This document shows, piece by piece, positions 11,651 through 21,213 of a stretch of 64,000 bases of DNA; position 1 is the first letter of the stretch; every line of letters begins with the position of its first letter. A program made the translations under genes and the position numbers. The notes beneath the pieces are model-generated. The model was not told the DNA's origin. It worked only from the letters and a program-made list of their open reading frames with translations, and ran no database searches. Source of the DNA: Haematobia irritans (Eukaryota; Arthropoda; Insecta; Diptera; Muscidae); assembly GCF_050003625.1 (NCBI RefSeq), contig NC_134398.1:87545983-87609982 (forward strand). The letters run 5' to 3'.

Positions 11651-12120
11651 CACTGAAAAAAATATTGTCGTGTGGCCAAAGATTTCATGTCCTTAAAATA
11701 AGAATACAAATTTTGCTTAGCTTAGACGACGCATTTCTCTTATATAAAGTTTTTTCCATGTTCAAAAGTCGATAAACTTTTCAATGAAGTCGTGTTGTCC
11801 TTATAATTAAGTGATTTGACTTGAAAATGGGTATCATAACATGAAAGAAAAAATTTTGAACTAAGGTCAACTTGACTTTAATAATTCAGAAAAAATCTTT
11901 AAAACTAATGAAATTGTCTTTAAATTTGTTGCATTTTTGCATCTTGACTACAAAGAAAAAATCGTTTAAAAATAGGACATGTTTTTCAACACTTTATTTT
12001 AAAGACGTCTTTACTTGAAACATAGCACAACTTCTACTGTCTTGTTTTTAACGGACTTTTTATAGCATATGAGACCCCACATTTAAAAGAGAATTGTGCC
12101 TTAAAAGTATCCTTACTTGC
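11651..12120 (+). repeat. N element inside M copy C
   Basis: CACTGAAAAAAATATTGTCG follows TA at 11649-11650. It aligns with the N copy at 36084-37387 over the whole length, including 'cacatttaaaagagaattgtg', which is the empty version of the LINE insertion site at 36573. The right end is not visible. Confidence 0.6.
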
Positions 12121-12495
12121 ACAGAGAATACAGATTGGTTGTGATAACCGAATTTATTGCCAACCTCCTTTTGGCAGTTGCAGCAACCTTCTGTTAGCAG
12201 TTGTGACACCCGACAAATTCGGTCGACTCAATTGAATTATGGAAAGTCCAACTAATACTATATATAGAGTTGGTTGTATTAGACGATAGAATTGGTCGTT
12301 GCTCCTTTCTTTATATGGTTATATCACCCACCTTAACCGAATTAAAAATGATTTTTTCCTTCAGAATATTGTATTTTATTCATATTTTCTTGAATAACAG
12401 AAAAGTACATAAAATTACAATATATTAACAATTAAAAAATATACACCTTTGAAAGTACACCCTCCAGCATTGATTGCAGAATTGACAGGCAATGG
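12121..12495. other. Intergenic, nothing recognised
   Basis: This stretch includes an inverted arrangement around 'ccaacctccttttggcag' and 'ccttctgttagcag' but no gene and no boundary that I can prove. Confidence 0.3.
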
Positions 12496-12497
12496 TA

Positions 12498-12609
12498 CAC
12501 CCTCACAAAAAATCGCTTCTGTAACATATACTCCCAAACATATTTAGCTTCAAGCATATACATTTTTGGGTATTGCCCAAACATTTATATGTTTGATCTC
12601 TACCAATAT
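12498..12609 (+). repeat. M element copy D, left end
   Basis: CACCCTCACAAAAAATCGC follows TA at 12496-12497 and matches the left end of the other M copies. The LTR element at 12610 cuts it off; it is not recovered after the gap. Confidence 0.6.
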
Positions 12610-14320
12610 TGTAACGAGCCAGTTGCTCGTACATATTATTCCTACTTTTTATTTAATTGATTCATTACAGCCGCAATAATTATTTATCTTGAATTTAATC
12701 AATTTATATAAATACCACATTTTTCCCCTTTGTACTACTGTACCCATTTAGTCGCTGCGGGCCACGGTGACCGTTGCAACCGTAGTCATTGACTGGCATG
12801 GAGTACAAGTAGTACAAAGGAAACATGTTTTCCATCATCAACATCACTAAAGTTACATGTTGATAATTCTCATTGGGTTGATAACTCAACCTACTTAAGA
12901 ATGTGGGTTTTCGTCGGCAATGGCATGAATCAACCGAGGCTTGACGAACAGTAAAGCGAGTGGCAACGACCGCTGCCGAACTTCCGAAAGCAACAACCGA
13001 TTCATCTTAACGCGGTTCGTCCGCTTACGCGATTCGTTCGCATCCGAACACAGTAGAGTAGAATCCCCGACTACTTTCCTCCTATCCTTTCCCTTTCCCC
13101 TCTTCTCTATACTAACCCCTCCCCTAACGCGGTTCGTCCGCTTACGCGATTCGTTCGCTTACGCAGTTCGTCTGCTTACGCGGTTCGTCCGCTTACGCGA
13201 TTCGTTCGCTTACGCGATTAGTTCGCTTACGCGGTTCGTCCGCTTACGCGGTTCGTCCGCTTACGCGATTCGTTCGCTTACGCGGTTCGTCCGCTTACGC
13301 GGTTCGTCCGCTTACGCGATTCGTTCGCTTACGCGATTAGTTCGCTTACGCGGTTCGTCCGCTTACGCGGTTCGTCCGCTTACGCGATTCGTTCGCTTAC
13401 GCAGTTCGGCTGCTTACGCGGTTCGTCCGCTTACGCGATTCGTTCGCTTACGCGGTTCGTCCGCTTCAACCATTTGTATTCCCCTGCCCCTCTTTTCGTT
13501 GCAGAAACCAGTGCGAGCTCCATCGGCCGTCACCATCATCACCCTCGTATACGAGCACCGTCGGCCCGACTCAACTGTCACCTTCGTGCACGAACACCAT
13601 CATTAACATCAACGCCCCGACCATCGTCGACCCGACTCCATCATCGTCATCACGCCCGAGCATCAGCAACTGACGTCAACATCATCAACCCACACGAACA
13701 TCGTCGACCCGACTCCACCGTCGTCATCGTACCCGAACATCATCGACCCGACATCCTCGTCATCTCAGTATACAACACCGTCAACCCGACTCCACCGTCG
13801 TCACCGAACCCGAATCAGTCACCGTCGTCGGCCCGACACCATCGTCATCCCAGTACACGAACACTGTCGGCCCGACCGCACCGTCATCACCGTCCACGAT
13901 CAACGTCGGCCCAAAATCATCGTCACTACCGCACACGAACATCATTGGCCCGACCCCACCATCATCAACGTACACGAACACCGTCTGCCCAATATCGTCA
14001 CACCAGCCAGTTCATCGGCCCTGTTCATCATCGTATCCAGTCAACTCGCCGTCAAGCAATATCGTCCACTCACCACCCCGCGCTGCACGAGTCTCCGTCA
14101 TCGTCCGATCAACCCAGCCCAACATTCCTAGTCAAAGCCCCGCCAGTCGTCGCCAATCATTGCCCTTACCCACGATTGTATTGTACATAAACAAGAATTA
14201 TCAATAAAACCTCATAAAAGTATATAAGTAGTGTGTTATTATTTAAGGTTTGTGGATCCTTGAAAGACTACCCTGGACGGCCACTGGCCTACCTCAGCCC
14301 ACGAAGAAAACCACGTTACA
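12610..14320 (+). repeat. 5' LTR (1.7 kb)
   Basis: It starts TGTAACGAGCC and ends CGTTACA, so the ends form the inverted repeat TGTAAC/GTTACA. The start is repeated at 16963. It is much more GC-rich than its surroundings from about 13000 to 14170, with a 17-bp tandem array and then an irregular CACC/GTCGTC-rich tract. AATAAA occurs at 14203-14208 and a TATATAAG-like site near 14221. The open frames inside (12941-13606 and 13474-14190) are low-complexity translations of these repeats. Confidence 0.85.
13125..13467 (+). repeat. 17-bp tandem array in LTR
   Basis: About 20 units alternate between GCTTACGCGGTTCGTCC and GCTTACGCGATTCGTTC. One isolated pair sits earlier at about 13008-13045. Since 51 bp is three units, all frames stay open, which explains the spurious ORF here. 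Confidence 0.9.
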
Positions 14321-14321
14321 A

Positions 14322-16379
14322 ATGGCGCCCGAGCAGGGACTCGATCAGAATCGATCTGCGGAAAATCGTAAAACAACCGCCAGCGAGGATGAATCGAGTT
14401 CCCCACACTACGACAACAAGCCCAGCGGTTCCACACAGTTGACGACCGAATCACTGGGATGGATATACCTACTAAAGAAGGAGCAATTGATTGAGCAGTG
14501 TCAGACTGCTAACATCCCCACCGAAGGCTATACGGTGGATGGCCTGAGGAAGGAGTTAGCCAAATACATCCGAGCCAAACGACTGAGGGCTTCGACCGAA
14601 AATATTCTCAAAGAGCTAGAAGCCGAATTAAAGGCCGAAGAGAACAAAGTAGTGGAATCCCTGATAGTACCAAACATGGCCGGAATGAAAACTCATCCAG
14701 CAACGACTCCCAGACACGAACCGGCCGATCACGAAGTAATGGGTATCGTCCAACGATGGGATTTGAAATATACTGGTGAGGGAGACCTAATGGAGTTCCT
14801 CGAGAGGATGGAGGAGCTCGCCGAATGCCATCATCTCTCCCAAGACCGATTATTGCCCACACTCCTCAGCGTACTACAAGGGAATGCCCTGAAGTGGTAT
14901 AGGGTAAAGAGGGTTGAGATCACGAACTGGTCCCAATTTCGAACGGAGGTGGAAAAATTTTTCTTATCAAAGAGACACACCGCCCAGCTGGAACATTCAT
15001 TCTATAACCGCCGGCAATACCAGCGCGAGAGAGCAAAGGATTATATCCTGAGCATGTTGACAACAGCACGACAACACCCAAGACTTCGCGAGATGAACCA
15101 CCTCGACCGAATATATGATGGTTTAAGAACCGAATATCGTCACTATATTCGGAGGAACGATTTCCACACGTTGGATGAATTGATCGGGTTAACCGATGAC
15201 TATGAGCTATTGAAGAGAGACGAGTTGCGCCAATCGCAGCCCCATACGTCACACATGTTGGTAGAAACCCCATACTCCAGAAACGACCACTGTTGGCGTT
15301 GCAAGCGTCCGGGTCACATCCGTACTCAGTGTAGAAACCCCCGCATTTTGTTCTGCTCTTATTGTGGTACGGAAGGAAAATTCACTAAGGACTGCAGTTG
15401 CAGAGCTCAGCACTACGACGGACAAAACGATGAGCCACCCACAACCCGATACTTCATTGAGGTAATGATATATGACCACCCTTTCGAGGCGCTTATCGAC
15501 ACCGGGGCCTCCTCGAGCTATATCTCTGATACCGTAAGGAACTTCTTGGCCCATCGAGGCATTCAGCAGGAAGTAGTGCAACGTAACGTCCAAATGTCAG
15601 ACGGACGCTTAACCACATGCACGAATTTGTATGACATCGACGTACTATATAATGAGAAGAGTACCCCCCTGAAAGTAGCAGTACTGCCGACGCTTGCCGA
15701 GAACATCATACTTGGAATGGATTTTCTCTGCCAGCGAAACATCACTCTTTATCTAGATGACAAGCCCATGTGCCGCCCGACTACTAAACCCTCCGAGTCC
15801 GCCCATCTCCTTAGTGCGCTGACGTCATATAATTTCATTCCAGAAGGGCGAAACGCTACAGTGGGTTGTCCTCTACGGGAGCATGAAACTCATGCTATAA
15901 CCACCATTTCTCGAAAACCAGACAAACGAAGATACTTTTCCAGTGATTACCATTCATTCATAAAAGTGCATTCGAGGAGAACAGAGCAAAAGGCGGAACG
16001 CCCAAGGAAGCTTGCTCTGCCAAAAGTACTAAATCCACCACTTCTATACTTACCGTCGATAGAAGTCAGGCCAAGAGCAATTTCAGCGCAAGAAACTCGT
16101 CGTAAACGGGCAAGGGTGCCCACAGCAAAGAGGTTCATACCGTCGCTACCGCCAACAAGACACTTCAGAGCCACAACACCCAGACGAACAAAACCAGCAA
16201 CAGAGCCAACGCCCGAAACAAAAACGGCCAACACCACTACAGGGAAACCGAAATGGAAGGGATGCGTCGACAGAAGAGGTATTGTTCTCGGGGAACCGCC
16301 ATCAGACACACGTCGTAACAGAACACAACCACGCAACGCTATTGCCAGCAAGCCCAATACACACGTCAAGACGGAGTAG
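14322..16379 (+). CDS. Gag-protease polyprotein of a Ty3/gypsy-like element
   Basis: The frame of 685 residues starts at the ATG overlapping the primer site; an upstream in-frame start at 14250 lies inside the LTR and is less likely. Order of parts: residues about 45-87, a helix-rich SAP-like segment (LKKEQLIEQCQTANIPTEGY); about 140-294, a retrotransposon Gag capsid domain with the LQGNALKWY and QFRTEVEKFF landmarks; about 324-358, two CCHC-type zinc knuckles (CWRCKRPGHIRTQC and CSYCGTEGKFTKDC; the second has K in place of the usual H, so it is atypical); about 385-480, a retropepsin-like protease with ALIDTGASSSYI (catalytic Asp near 393) and a later IILGMDFL. The last 200 residues are basic and unrecognised. 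The frame has no stops or shifts. The expected role is particle assembly and processing. Reverse transcriptase and integrase are absent, so it would depend on another element or be a deletion product. Confidence 0.85.
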   Translation: MAPEQGLDQNRSAENRKTTASEDESSSPHYDNKPSGSTQLTTESLGWIYLLKKEQLIEQCQTANIPTEGYTVDGLRKELAKYIRAKRLRASTENILKELEAELKAEENKVVESLIVPNMAGMKTHPATTPRHEPADHEVMGIVQRWDLKYTGEGDLMEFLERMEELAECHHLSQDRLLPTLLSVLQGNALKWYRVKRVEITNWSQFRTEVEKFFLSKRHTAQLEHSFYNRRQYQRERAKDYILSMLTTARQHPRLREMNHLDRIYDGLRTEYRHYIRRNDFHTLDELIGLTDDYELLKRDELRQSQPHTSHMLVETPYSRNDHCWRCKRPGHIRTQCRNPRILFCSYCGTEGKFTKDCSCRAQHYDGQNDEPPTTRYFIEVMIYDHPFEALIDTGASSSYISDTVRNFLAHRGIQQEVVQRNVQMSDGRLTTCTNLYDIDVLYNEKSTPLKVAVLPTLAENIILGMDFLCQRNITLYLDDKPMCRPTTKPSESAHLLSALTSYNFIPEGRNATVGCPLREHETHAITTISRKPDKRRYFSSDYHSFIKVHSRRTEQKAERPRKLALPKVLNPPLLYLPSIEVRPRAISAQETRRKRARVPTAKRFIPSLPPTRHFRATTPRRTKPATEPTPETKTANTTTGKPKWKGCVDRRGIVLGEPPSDTRRNRTQPRNAIASKPNTHVKTE
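14323..14344 (+). promoter_or_regulatory. Primer-binding site, tRNA-Lys-like
   Basis: TGGCGCCCGAGCAGGGACTC follows the LTR end by 2 bp. It resembles a lysine-tRNA type primer site (TGGCGCCCGAACAGGGAC in well-known retroviruses). The gag ATG overlaps its first base. Confidence 0.75.
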
Positions 16380-16453
16380 AAGTACAATGGAGACAGATCT
16401 TTGTCTTTACTACTAATAGTTTAGAATAGTTAAAGTTTTAACAGTCTTAATGT

Positions 16454-16494
16454 AAAAAAAAAAAAAAAAAAAACAATAATAATAAAAATTATAG

Positions 16495-16528
<34 letters not shown>

Positions 16529-16598
16529 AAAAAAAAAAAAAAAAAAATAATATAATAATTAAAAAAAAAAAAAATTATTATATAATAATTAATATAAT

Positions 16599-16653
<55 letters not shown>

Positions 16654-16655
16654 AG

Positions 16656-16698
<43 letters not shown>
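16454..16698. repeat. A-rich low-complexity tract
   Basis: Runs of A broken by TAAT/ATAATAATT blocks lie downstream of the gag-protease stop. It occupies the place where pol would be expected. It may be expanded, or be an assembly artefact. Confidence 0.85.
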
Positions 16699-16701
<3 letters not shown>

Positions 16702-16962
16702 ATATATAGCAGTAAGATTTATTAGCTTACCATAAGAATTTGCGTTTTTTTTTATAGTGATAAGCTTACCATAAGAATTAGAATTTAGAACACTTATCAA
16801 TATTTGGCATCGAGTGCAGGGTTTATTTTCTGGGCTGAGCTCTCTTTCAGGGAGTAAAATATACCTCGTCGAGGTAGTGCGGGTCTTCGGACCAAAAACT
16901 CGCCCACGGGTATGACTCGGAAAAGAAAACTTACGTTTTCTTTTCATTAAGTAGGGGGGGAA

Positions 16963-17066
16963 TGTAACGAGCCAGTTGCTCGTACATATTATTCCTACTT
17001 TTTATTTAATTGATTCATTACAGCCGCAATAATTATTTATCTTGAATTTAATCAATTTATATAAAT
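16963..17066 (+). repeat. 3' LTR, first 104 bp
   Basis: It is identical to the start of the 5' LTR over the visible portion (TGTAACGAGCCAGTTGCTCG...). It is preceded by a G-rich purine tract and cut off by the N gap. Confidence 0.9.
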
Positions 17067-17166
17067 NNNNNNNNNNNNNNNNNNNNNNNNNNNNNNNNNN
17101 NNNNNNNNNNNNNNNNNNNNNNNNNNNNNNNNNNNNNNNNNNNNNNNNNNNNNNNNNNNNNNNNNN
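17067..17166. other. Assembly gap (100 N)
   Basis: Exactly 100 N, which usually marks a gap of unknown size. It starts inside the 3' LTR; the sequence after it does not resume the LTR or M copy D, so at least 1.6 kb is probably missing. Confidence 0.95.
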
Positions 17167-17240
17167 ATTTTTTTAGTGCACAAAGCAATTCACTATTTTA
17201 ATTTAGTAATATCGTAATAACTTTAGAATATTATAATAAA

Positions 17241-17459
17241 ATGAAAAAGATTATCGCTAATATTCCCAATAATTTACTGACAGTTTATCTAAAAAATTTG
17301 TATGGTAATAGTAGATTTAAAGTTTACGATAACTTTTATGAATATGAGGAAAAAACTTTACAACAAGGTGTATTGTCTGCAAAAATGCCCGCATCATTAT
17401 TAATGTTTCAACTGAGCTTTGAAATATGTGGAAAACCTTATTCTTGCAGCAAGGCTTAG
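17241..17459 (+). pseudogene. Possible non-LTR reverse transcriptase scrap
   Basis: A 72-residue frame contains LKNLYGNSRFKVYDNF followed by QQGVLSA. This faintly recalls the segment before and around the GVPQGSVLSP motif of jockey-type reverse transcriptases. The diagnostic residues are mostly lost, so the match is weak. The rest of 17167-17890 shows nothing recognisable. Confidence 0.25.
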
Positions 17460-17891
17460 ATAAAAACGCCGTTTTATCCATATTTCAATAGAAACATGTC
17501 GAAAATAAAAAACCAAAAATAGTTAAAAGGGTCGAAAAAAAGCCAGAAAAAAAGTTAAAAGCTAAATGCATTTTTTTCGCTAAACGTCTTCAAAAAAAAA
17601 AAGCCAAACCTAGCGGGAAAATAGCTAAATTGGTAACGCTGCAGTTTGTTTAGATTAACGGAAAGAAAGTTTTCTTTGGGGGGGTTAAGCACTCCCCACA
17701 GAGGCCTTACTACGCTTATGCTAATTAAGTGTTTTTGCTTCAAGGTAACATGGCGTGGGACTTGTATATAAACGAATTGAAAAGGAAGGTCGCTCCGGCC
17801 GTTCGAATTTTATATAGCTGAATGATGTAAATTGTTGATATTTAATGCCTTAAATATCTGTAAATTCCCAAAAAGAGGTTTGAAAAGTGCA

Positions 17892-18101
17892 TTCAGAGAA
17901 GGAATATGATCGCCTCAACCATGTTTCAAGAGCATAATGTTATCTTTGGATGGTGACCACGTACCATGTTTATCGCAAAAATGTTGTTTTCTCGTCAAAC
18001 AATAATTTCCGAGAAAATAACATGGTTGTGATAAAATAAAACATCCAAAAATAACATTGTGCTTTTGAAATATGTTTGAGGTGATCATATTCCTTTTCTG
18101 G
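17892..18101. mobile_element. C-type MITE, diverged
   Basis: The inverted arms ATTCAGAGAAGGAATATGAT and the complement of GAGGTGATCATATTCCTTTT match the arms of the C-type MITE at 60824-61073. It has the same inner blocks ('aacatggt', 'gagaaaataacatgg'). About 210 bp; the outer CACG ends have decayed. Confidence 0.65.
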
Positions 18102-18569
18102 CTAAGAAGGAGCAGTCTCGGACTCACCCTCTAGTCACGAGAGTAATCAGATGCCACCAACATCTAGTTCCGAAATTAGTCGAGTTCTATTGGTCAGTTC
18201 ATTCACAATAAGAGTGAGTAAATTATGGATGAAAATATCAAAAAATATCTAAAAGTTGTGTACAGGTAGTAAAGAAAAATTAAAAGATTAATGTAACAAA
18301 AAGACAATTACTTGGAAATTTGTTGCAGTAAATTAAATTGCCATTTTTGTACAAATATATTTTTAGCTAAAGTTTTTAACACTAGAATTGAGGTGGAATA
18401 ATATATTTTGAAAAATATTTAAAAAAAAGTTTGTTATATAAAAACCATTGTATTGATAATTAAACTTTTTTCTTCTGGATAAATATGTACGTATTTCGAA
18501 CAACAAACTGGTACTATAACTGGTTTTACCACTATACTTTAGTAGTTAGAGGGTAGGAAGTAGCTATGT
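18102..18569. other. Intergenic, nothing recognised
   Basis: AT-rich sequence without recognisable gene or repeat ends. Confidence 0.35.
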
Positions 18570-18577
18570 ATCTTGTC

Positions 18578-19986
18578 CAAGGCCGTAGCCAGTATTTTAA
18601 TTCGGTGGGGGGGTTTGACTTAAAAAAAAATATTCATATAATCTCATGTGTAGAAAATTTTATTTATGCATAGGTATGTATACAATATTTTTACAATATT
18701 AAATTGAGCCGACGGGCTTTTTGGGCAGCAAATAAATCAATGACTTCTTAAGTCGGCACATTTATTCGGCGATGAACCGACATTAATGCAAATTCATTGA
18801 GTCTACTCTCGCTAGTCGAATTTCTAAGATACGTCTTTAATCTCTTCATTGTTTAAAATAAAAATTCGGATGAGTACGTAGTAACTGCAGGGATGGAAAA
18901 TGCAGTACTATAGTACTTTTTTCAATACTTTTTCACCCCGGTCAGTACCGTAGTACCCCCGCGAATGATTTAGTACCTTTTGTGTAGACATTTTTGAGTC
19001 GATATCAGATTTATGGTACAATATCTTTGACAAAATATTTTAATATTTTGAGAAAGTCTTTATCAACCTTATTTGCTAATAGTCTTTTACAAATATGGCA
19101 AAACAGACATGTTCATGTGGGAAGAAAATCTCGATTTTGTAAAAGACATAGTCAAAAACAGGATTTTATTGATCTTCAAGAATGTTTTAGTCGAAAAAAG
19201 AATGCGATTCTATGTTATTGATTTTTTATTTCGGTAGAAAATGTTGTCAAAATTTTATTTCAATTGAAAATTTGGTAAAAATTTTATTTCTATAGAAAAT
19301 TTTTGCAAAATTTTATTTATATAGAACATTTTGTCAAAATTTTATTTATATAGAATATTTTGTCAAAATTTTATTTTCTTTAAAATTTAGTCTCTTGACA
19401 ATAATTTTCCAGTGAAATTTTTGTAAAAAGTACCTTTCCGCTCAAAAAATACCTTTTTGTACTTTCTTAAAAGTTCTATTTTCCATCCCTGAGTAACTGG
19501 CAAATTGACCAAAATTTTTAAAAGAATATGCACGTTTGGAAATATCTCTTTATTGCACTCTCCAAGTGCTTCCATCGCTGAATTAGGCAGGTTCTTTTCG
19601 CAGGTTTTGCGCCATTTCATTTACACATGTGTGTTTGTTGTTGTTGTTGCTATGGCTAAACAAAGCGAGTCATGTTCACAAAAAGAACAACAAACACTAA
19701 TAAAAAGCAGAAAGACATTTTCCAAAAATGAAATTTGTGGTGCGAGAACAAAAACAATTTGTTTTTTCGGCCGTCGTTTGACGGACTTTTCAACTAGTAT
19801 TCTATGATTTGTGAAAGTTTTATAGGTAAACGTTTTTCAAAATAAAACCTCCAGCTTTTCTTCAACATCTTCGATAAGATTTTTCTATGCAGCTAAAAAT
19901 ATATATTTATTTATATAAAAACATTCATTCATTTCAGGGGGGGGGGGGGGTTGATCCCCCTCACCCTCCCCCTGAATACGGCCTTG
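18578..19986. mobile_element. hAT-like element, CAAGGCCGTA ends, 8-bp TSD
   Basis: The ends CAAGGCCGTA and TACGGCCTTG form an inverted repeat, flanked by identical ATCTTGTC (18570-18577 and 19987-19994). G-rich tracts lie near both ends (GGTGGGGGGG at about 18603; a 15-G run near 19937). No transposase frame. A second hAT-like MITE (18888-19491) is nested inside. Confidence 0.8.
18888..19491. mobile_element. hAT-like MITE, CAGGGATGG ends, 8-bp TSD
   Basis: CAGGGATGGAAAATGCAG at the left and the complement of ATTTTCCATCCCTG at the right, flanked by AGTAACTG on both sides (18880-18887 and 19492-19499). Subterminal copies of AGTACTTTTT/AAAAAGTAC occur at both ends. The middle (19205-19385) holds 29-bp H1-type repeats. 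No protein encoded. Confidence 0.85.
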
Positions 19987-20253
19987 ATCTTGTCCTGTCT
20001 TAATTATCAGTAGAGCGTTCTTTATAACTAGGAGCTGCCCTACTGACTCCCTCCAATGACTAGCCCATGTTAAATTCACCAGTTTTTTAAATGGAAATTA
20101 GTAAAATGTGGAGCCAGCTCTGCTAACTTGAGATTTAGTTATTGCACAGGTTTGAAACTAACACCTGTGGCTACAGGGCATCGTTTAGTATATCGATCGT
20201 CTTAGAGTTAAATTCTGAGACGATTTAGCGATATCCGCCTGTCTGTCTGCCCA

Positions 20254-20299
20254 TCTGTCTGTTGATATATTTCATATATGAAATATATCAACAGACAGA
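20254..20299. repeat. Perfect 46-bp palindrome
   Basis: A perfect inverted repeat is centred between 20276 and 20277 (core TTCATATATGAA). Its arms end in TCTGTCTGTTGATATA. It turns the (CTGT)n microsatellite of the element back on itself, probably a local fold-back duplication. Confidence 0.9.
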
Positions 20300-20953
20300 C
20301 GGACTATAGTTTAGATCTGATTGTCGTCAAATTTGGCAAAGGGTCTTATTTCCTCTCGAAGACAATAGCTATTGATTTTGGGAAACATCGTTTCAGATTT
20401 CGATATAGCTGTCATATATACAGTGCTGTTCAAAACATTTGCAACTAGCCCTACCATAAACTTAATCTAGGTATATCTCCCATAATAATAACTTTATTGT
20501 TTCGCTTCCACTTAAAGAATAATCGTTATGGAGTGGTATTGCCAAATTCTAATTGGGAAAATCAATGGGCTGTTATTAAAAATTGATATTTCACGAAAGG
20601 TAAAGAATCGTATGATTCGACCTGTTCAAAACATTTGCAACTACACCCTCAAAAAAAATCGCTTCTTTAACATATGTTCCAAACATATTTTGCAGGAAGC
20701 ACATATAGTATTGCATACTGCCGAAACATTAATATGTTTGTTTTATGTGAACATATTATATGTTTGGAAGCATTTTGAGCCAAAAATATTATATGCTTGG
20801 AAGAATTTTTCCCAAACACGATTGTGCTCATTCCCTAACATACTCGTAATTTTCACTTCCACGAAATTTTATAGTTATTGGCACCTTTTTCTGTAATACA
20901 AATAATGTTGAAGAAATTATTCACTTTTATAAATTTTTAAAATTTTACCTTTC

Positions 20954-21028
20954 GCCTGCACGGAGAATCGAACCGAGGACCATACAGTTTATAAGCCAAC
21001 ACACTATCCACTGGGCTACGTAGCTGTT
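20954..21028 (-). other. tRNA-like module T1 in M copy A
   Basis: On the minus strand: TAGCCCAGTGG (A box) then GGTTCGATTCT (B box). Here the loop reads CTTATAA, where other copies have CTTACAA. TTTT follows within about 15 nt. Its 5' end faces T2, 111 bp away. Confidence 0.6.
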
Positions 21029-21139
21029 ATAGTCACCAGTAGATAATTATCGTTTTAAGTTACATTTATATAGCATAGTTTGCAGCGCCCACAAGCCCAT
21101 GCAAACATAACATTATTTAACAGAAATATACATTTGTTT

Positions 21140-21213
21140 GCCACGTGGAGCAGTGGTTAGCATGTCTGCCTTGCATGCAAAGGGTCGTGGGTTCAACCCC
21201 TGCTCCGACCGAA
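21140..21213 (+). other. tRNA-like module T2 in M copy A
   Basis: GCCACGTGGAGCAGTGG begins the module and GGGTTCAACCCC is the B box. It ends CCGACCGAACA and is followed by an 11-T run, a strong Pol III terminator. It is homologous to the SINE head at 35407. Confidence 0.65.

Larger units (their letters stand above)
6841..12120 (+). mobile_element. M element copy C (interrupted)
   Basis: It starts CACCCTCAAAAAAATCGC immediately after TA (6839-6840). The left part (6841-7598) carries both tRNA-like modules; the right part resumes at 10939 and aligns with M copies A and B ('aacagtgcttgatataaacgaa', 'gaggaactaaa'). H1 (7599-10938) interrupts it, and an N element starts inside its right half at 11651. 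I cannot see its right terminus. It has no transposase. Confidence 0.65.
12610..17066 (+). mobile_element. LTR retrotransposon with gag-protease only
   Basis: The element has a complete 5' LTR, a primer-binding site, one long ORF (gag plus aspartic protease), an A-rich stretch, a purine tract (AAGTAGGGGGGG near 16949-16960) and the first 104 bp of the 3' LTR before the assembly gap. The gag and protease are of Ty3/gypsy type. No reverse transcriptase, RNase H or integrase frame exists between the ORF stop at 16379 and the 3' LTR at 16963. It is therefore non-autonomous as assembled. It inserted into M copy D; its target duplication cannot be checked because the right flank is lost. Confidence 0.85.

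Noticed and set aside
12941..14190. Two overlapping frames of 221 and 238 residues before the gag ORF
   Set aside because: They lie inside the LTR and translate its 17-bp array and GTCGTC/CACC tract; highly repetitive, no start context or domain.
16489..16947. Minus-strand frame rich in Phe
   Set aside because: Complement of the A-rich tract.
21140..21213. Functional tRNA gene
   Set aside because: It lies at the same position in several transposon copies, its anticodon arm pairs poorly, and it resembles the SINE head.
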